Source of the DNA: an uncultured Actinomycetes bacterium
GTDB taxonomy: Bacteria > Actinomycetota > Actinomycetes > S36-B12 > UBA5976
DNA length: 8,273 nucleotides
Direction: 5' to 3'
NCBI GenBank assembly: GCA_903951185.1
Contig: CAJBBC010000137.1
Span: 1-8,273, forward strand
Shown here: one piece after another, positions 7,101 through 8,273 of the stretch
Layout: each line of letters begins with the position of its first letter
Numbering within the stretch: position 1 is the first letter of the stretch
The notes under the pieces: generated by a model
Databases searched by the model: none
Seen by the model: the letters and a program-made list of their open reading frames with translations, nothing else
What the model was told of the DNA's origin: nothing
Program-made: the position numbers and the translations under genes

Positions 7101-7112
7101 TGTTGGATACCT
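7101..7112 (+). repeat. Imperfect direct repeat, copy 2 (TGTTGGATACCT)
   Basis: Second copy of the element at 7041-7053, lacking one T. It overlaps the left part of the CRP-like dyad, so part of the similarity could reflect the same regulator binding twice with different affinity. Confidence 0.45.
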
Positions 7113-7116
7113 CACA
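7101..7116. promoter_or_regulatory. Candidate CRP/GlxR-type operator
   Basis: TGTTGGATACCTCACA matches the palindromic consensus TGTGANNTANNTCACA of CRP-family regulators such as corynebacterial GlxR at 10 of 12 defined positions. The right half (TCACA) and central TA are perfect; the left half has two mismatches. Its centre is about 60 bases upstream of the start point implied by the candidate sdh -10 box, close to the -61.5 position of class I activator sites. GlxR is known to act on sdh genes in Corynebacterium. Binding here is inferred. Confidence 0.45.
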
Positions 7117-7212
7117 CTCCGGATGGCCAGGCAAAATACAGCCGATATTCACCTGACTTAATTGTGTCTGGGCGCCAAATGACTGGCTGAATTGCTGAAC
7201 CCAAAATGTTAG

Positions 7213-7218
7213 TACCCT
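7213..7218 (+). promoter_or_regulatory. Candidate -10 box of the mutase gene (leaderless start)
   Basis: TACCCT fits TANNNT and ends six bases before the ATG at 7225, so transcription would begin at or next to the A of the start codon. No Shine-Dalgarno sequence is present upstream. A weak TTGCTG lies 15 bases further upstream (7192-7197). Leaderless messages are common in actinobacteria, but this assignment rests on a six-base match. Confidence 0.4.
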
Positions 7219-7224
7219 GATTTC

Positions 7225-8273
7225 ATGGGTATTTCTGAATCAGGGTTTCCGGTTAAGCCGGTTTATGGGCCTGACTCACTTGCTGGCTGGGATCCAACCG
7301 AAGCTTTAGGTGAGCCAGGACAATATCCATTTACTCGCGGCGTTTATCCATCTATGTACAACGGCCGCCCATGGACAATGCGCCAGTATGCCGGATTTGG
7401 CGATGCAGCTGAATCTAATCGGCGATATCACGATCTGATTAAAGCTGGCTCAACTGGATTGAGTGTTGCTTTCGATTTACCTACTCAAATGGGTTACGAC
7501 TCCGATCATGAATTAGCGCACGGTGAAGTCGGCAAAGTTGGTGTAGCAATCGACACAGTTGATGATTTACGAGATTTATTCAATGGAATTCCACTTGACC
7601 AAATATCTACATCAATGACAATTAATGCGCCGGCTGCCACGTTACTTTTGATGTATCAAATTATTGCCGAAGAAAATGGAATTAATCCAAAAAATTTAAC
7701 CGGCACAATTCAAAATGACATCCTAAAAGAATATATCTCTCGCGGAACTTACATATTTCCGCCGACCGCTTCACTTCGTTTAACAACTGATATTTTCCAG
7801 TACTGTAATGACGAATTACCAAAGTGGAATACTATTTCAATTTCTGGTTATCACATGAGTGAAGCGGGTGCGACTCCGTCGCAAGAAATTGCCTTCACCC
7901 TAGCTAATGGAATCGAGTATGTCCGCACTGCGATCGCAGCTGGATTAGACATTGATGATTTTGGTCCGCGCCTTGCTTTCTTTTTTGTTTCTCGAACTAC
8001 TTTGTTAGAAGAGGTTGCAAAGTTTAGGGCTGCCCGAAGAATATGGGCGCGCATTATGAAGGAAGAATTTGGCGCAAAAGATCCAAAGAGTCAAATGCTT
8101 CGCTTCCACACTCAAACTGCTGGTGTGCAGTTAACTGCGCAGCAACCCGAAGTTAATTTAATGAGAATTACTGTACAAGCACTGGCAGCAATTTTTGGCG
8201 GAACTCAATCGCTACACACTAATTCTTACGATGAAGCAATTGCGCTACCAACTGAAAAAGCTGCGCGCTTAGC
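7225..8273 (+). CDS. mcmA1: Methylmalonyl-CoA mutase large (catalytic) chain, 3' end outside window
   Basis: Catalytic chain of a B12-dependent acyl-CoA mutase that interconverts (R)-methylmalonyl-CoA and succinyl-CoA. The window holds 349 codons, covering most of the substrate-binding TIM barrel: YPFTRGVYPSMY (34-45), RPWTMRQYAGFG (48-59), GLSVAFDLPTQMGYDSDH (from 78), GTIQNDILKEYISRGTYIFPP and SISGYHMSEAGAT. Y55, R173 and H210 have the same spacing as Y89, R207 and H244 of Propionibacterium MutB. Isobutyryl-CoA mutase has Phe and Gln at the first two positions and hydroxyisobutyryl-CoA mutase has Ile at the first, so methylmalonyl-CoA is the likely substrate. An in-frame stop at 7210-7212 makes ATG 7225 the start; the protein then lacks the N-terminal arm of about 30 residues seen in relatives. 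The B12-binding domain lies outside the window, on the same or a separate chain. Similarity is highest to stand-alone large chains (540-560 residues). Confidence 0.93.
   Translation, partial: MGISESGFPVKPVYGPDSLAGWDPTEALGEPGQYPFTRGVYPSMYNGRPWTMRQYAGFGDAAESNRRYHDLIKAGSTGLSVAFDLPTQMGYDSDHELAHGEVGKVGVAIDTVDDLRDLFNGIPLDQISTSMTINAPAATLLLMYQIIAEENGINPKNLTGTIQNDILKEYISRGTYIFPPTASLRLTTDIFQYCNDELPKWNTISISGYHMSEAGATPSQEIAFTLANGIEYVRTAIAAGLDIDDFGPRLAFFFVSRTTLLEEVAKFRAARRIWARIMKEEFGAKDPKSQMLRFHTQTAGVQLTAQQPEVNLMRITVQALAAIFGGTQSLHTNSYDEAIALPTEKAARL

Larger units (their letters stand above)
7020..7224. promoter_or_regulatory. Divergent control region between sdhC and the mutase gene
   Basis: This is the only sizeable non-coding stretch of the window (205 bases), and it must carry promoters for the sdh operon (leftward) and the mutase gene (rightward). 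It contains a CRP-like dyad, an imperfect direct repeat, candidate -10 boxes on both strands and two copies of GCCGATA (7064-7070 and 7141-7147). I see no open reading frame with family features, tRNA, riboswitch or terminator in it. Confidence 0.75.

Noticed and set aside
7064..7147. GCCGATA at 7064-7070 and 7141-7147 as a regulatory repeat
   Set aside because: Seven bases repeated twice within 205 bases is weak evidence, and the flanking bases do not match.
7851..8054. Minus-strand open frame inside the mutase gene
   Set aside because: It is antisense to the conserved TIM barrel of the mutase, with no motif of its own.
1..8273. Mobile element, CRISPR array, tRNA or other RNA gene, or horizontally acquired island
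   Set aside because: No transposase, integrase, spaced repeats or cloverleaf sequences were seen. Codon use looks even across the window, and all genes are core housekeeping or central metabolism.

Overview
The window looks like an ordinary, very compact chromosomal segment from a low-GC actinobacterium. GC is about 40-45% in the two lines I counted. Three things support the assignment. The succinate dehydrogenase genes are in the actinobacterial order sdhC-sdhD-sdhA-sdhB. The SdhC and SdhD sequences resemble streptomycete and mycobacterial proteins over most of their length. Nearly all intergenic gaps are shorter than 25 bases. Low GC plus this compactness suggests a streamlined freshwater lineage such as Nanopelagicales (acI), but that placement is inference. 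No mobile element, CRISPR array, RNA gene or phage gene is visible.

Left part (1-3649, plus strand): four co-directional genes packed like an operon. They are the 3' part of an exodeoxyribonuclease III gene (xthA), a CNNM/CorC-type membrane protein with a CBS pair, tryptophanyl-tRNA synthetase (trpS), and a HAD phosphatase of the phosphoglycolate phosphatase/5'-nucleotidase type whose GTG start overlaps the trpS stop.

Centre (3650-7019, minus strand): the complete sdhCDAB operon, transcribed right to left and converging on the HAD gene with no base between the two stop codons. All iron-sulfur cysteines, the FAD-linking histidine and both predicted haem-ligand histidines are present, so the complex should be a functional succinate:quinone oxidoreductase.

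Right part (7020-8273): a 205-base divergent control region, then a methylmalonyl-CoA mutase large chain (plus strand) cut by the window edge. The control region holds a 16-base CRP/GlxR-like dyad, a repeated TGTTGGAT-ACCT element 60 bases apart, and possible promoters for both sides. The mutase yields succinyl-CoA, which becomes succinate in the TCA cycle, the substrate of the divergently encoded dehydrogenase. The pair may therefore be co-regulated for propionate, odd-chain or branched-chain carbon use.

I found no clearly new biological system. The most checkable points are the CRP-like site in the sdh/mutase region, the short and probably leaderless mutase start, the palindrome holding both convergent stop codons, and the pairing of ExoIII with a possible phosphoglycolate phosphatase.
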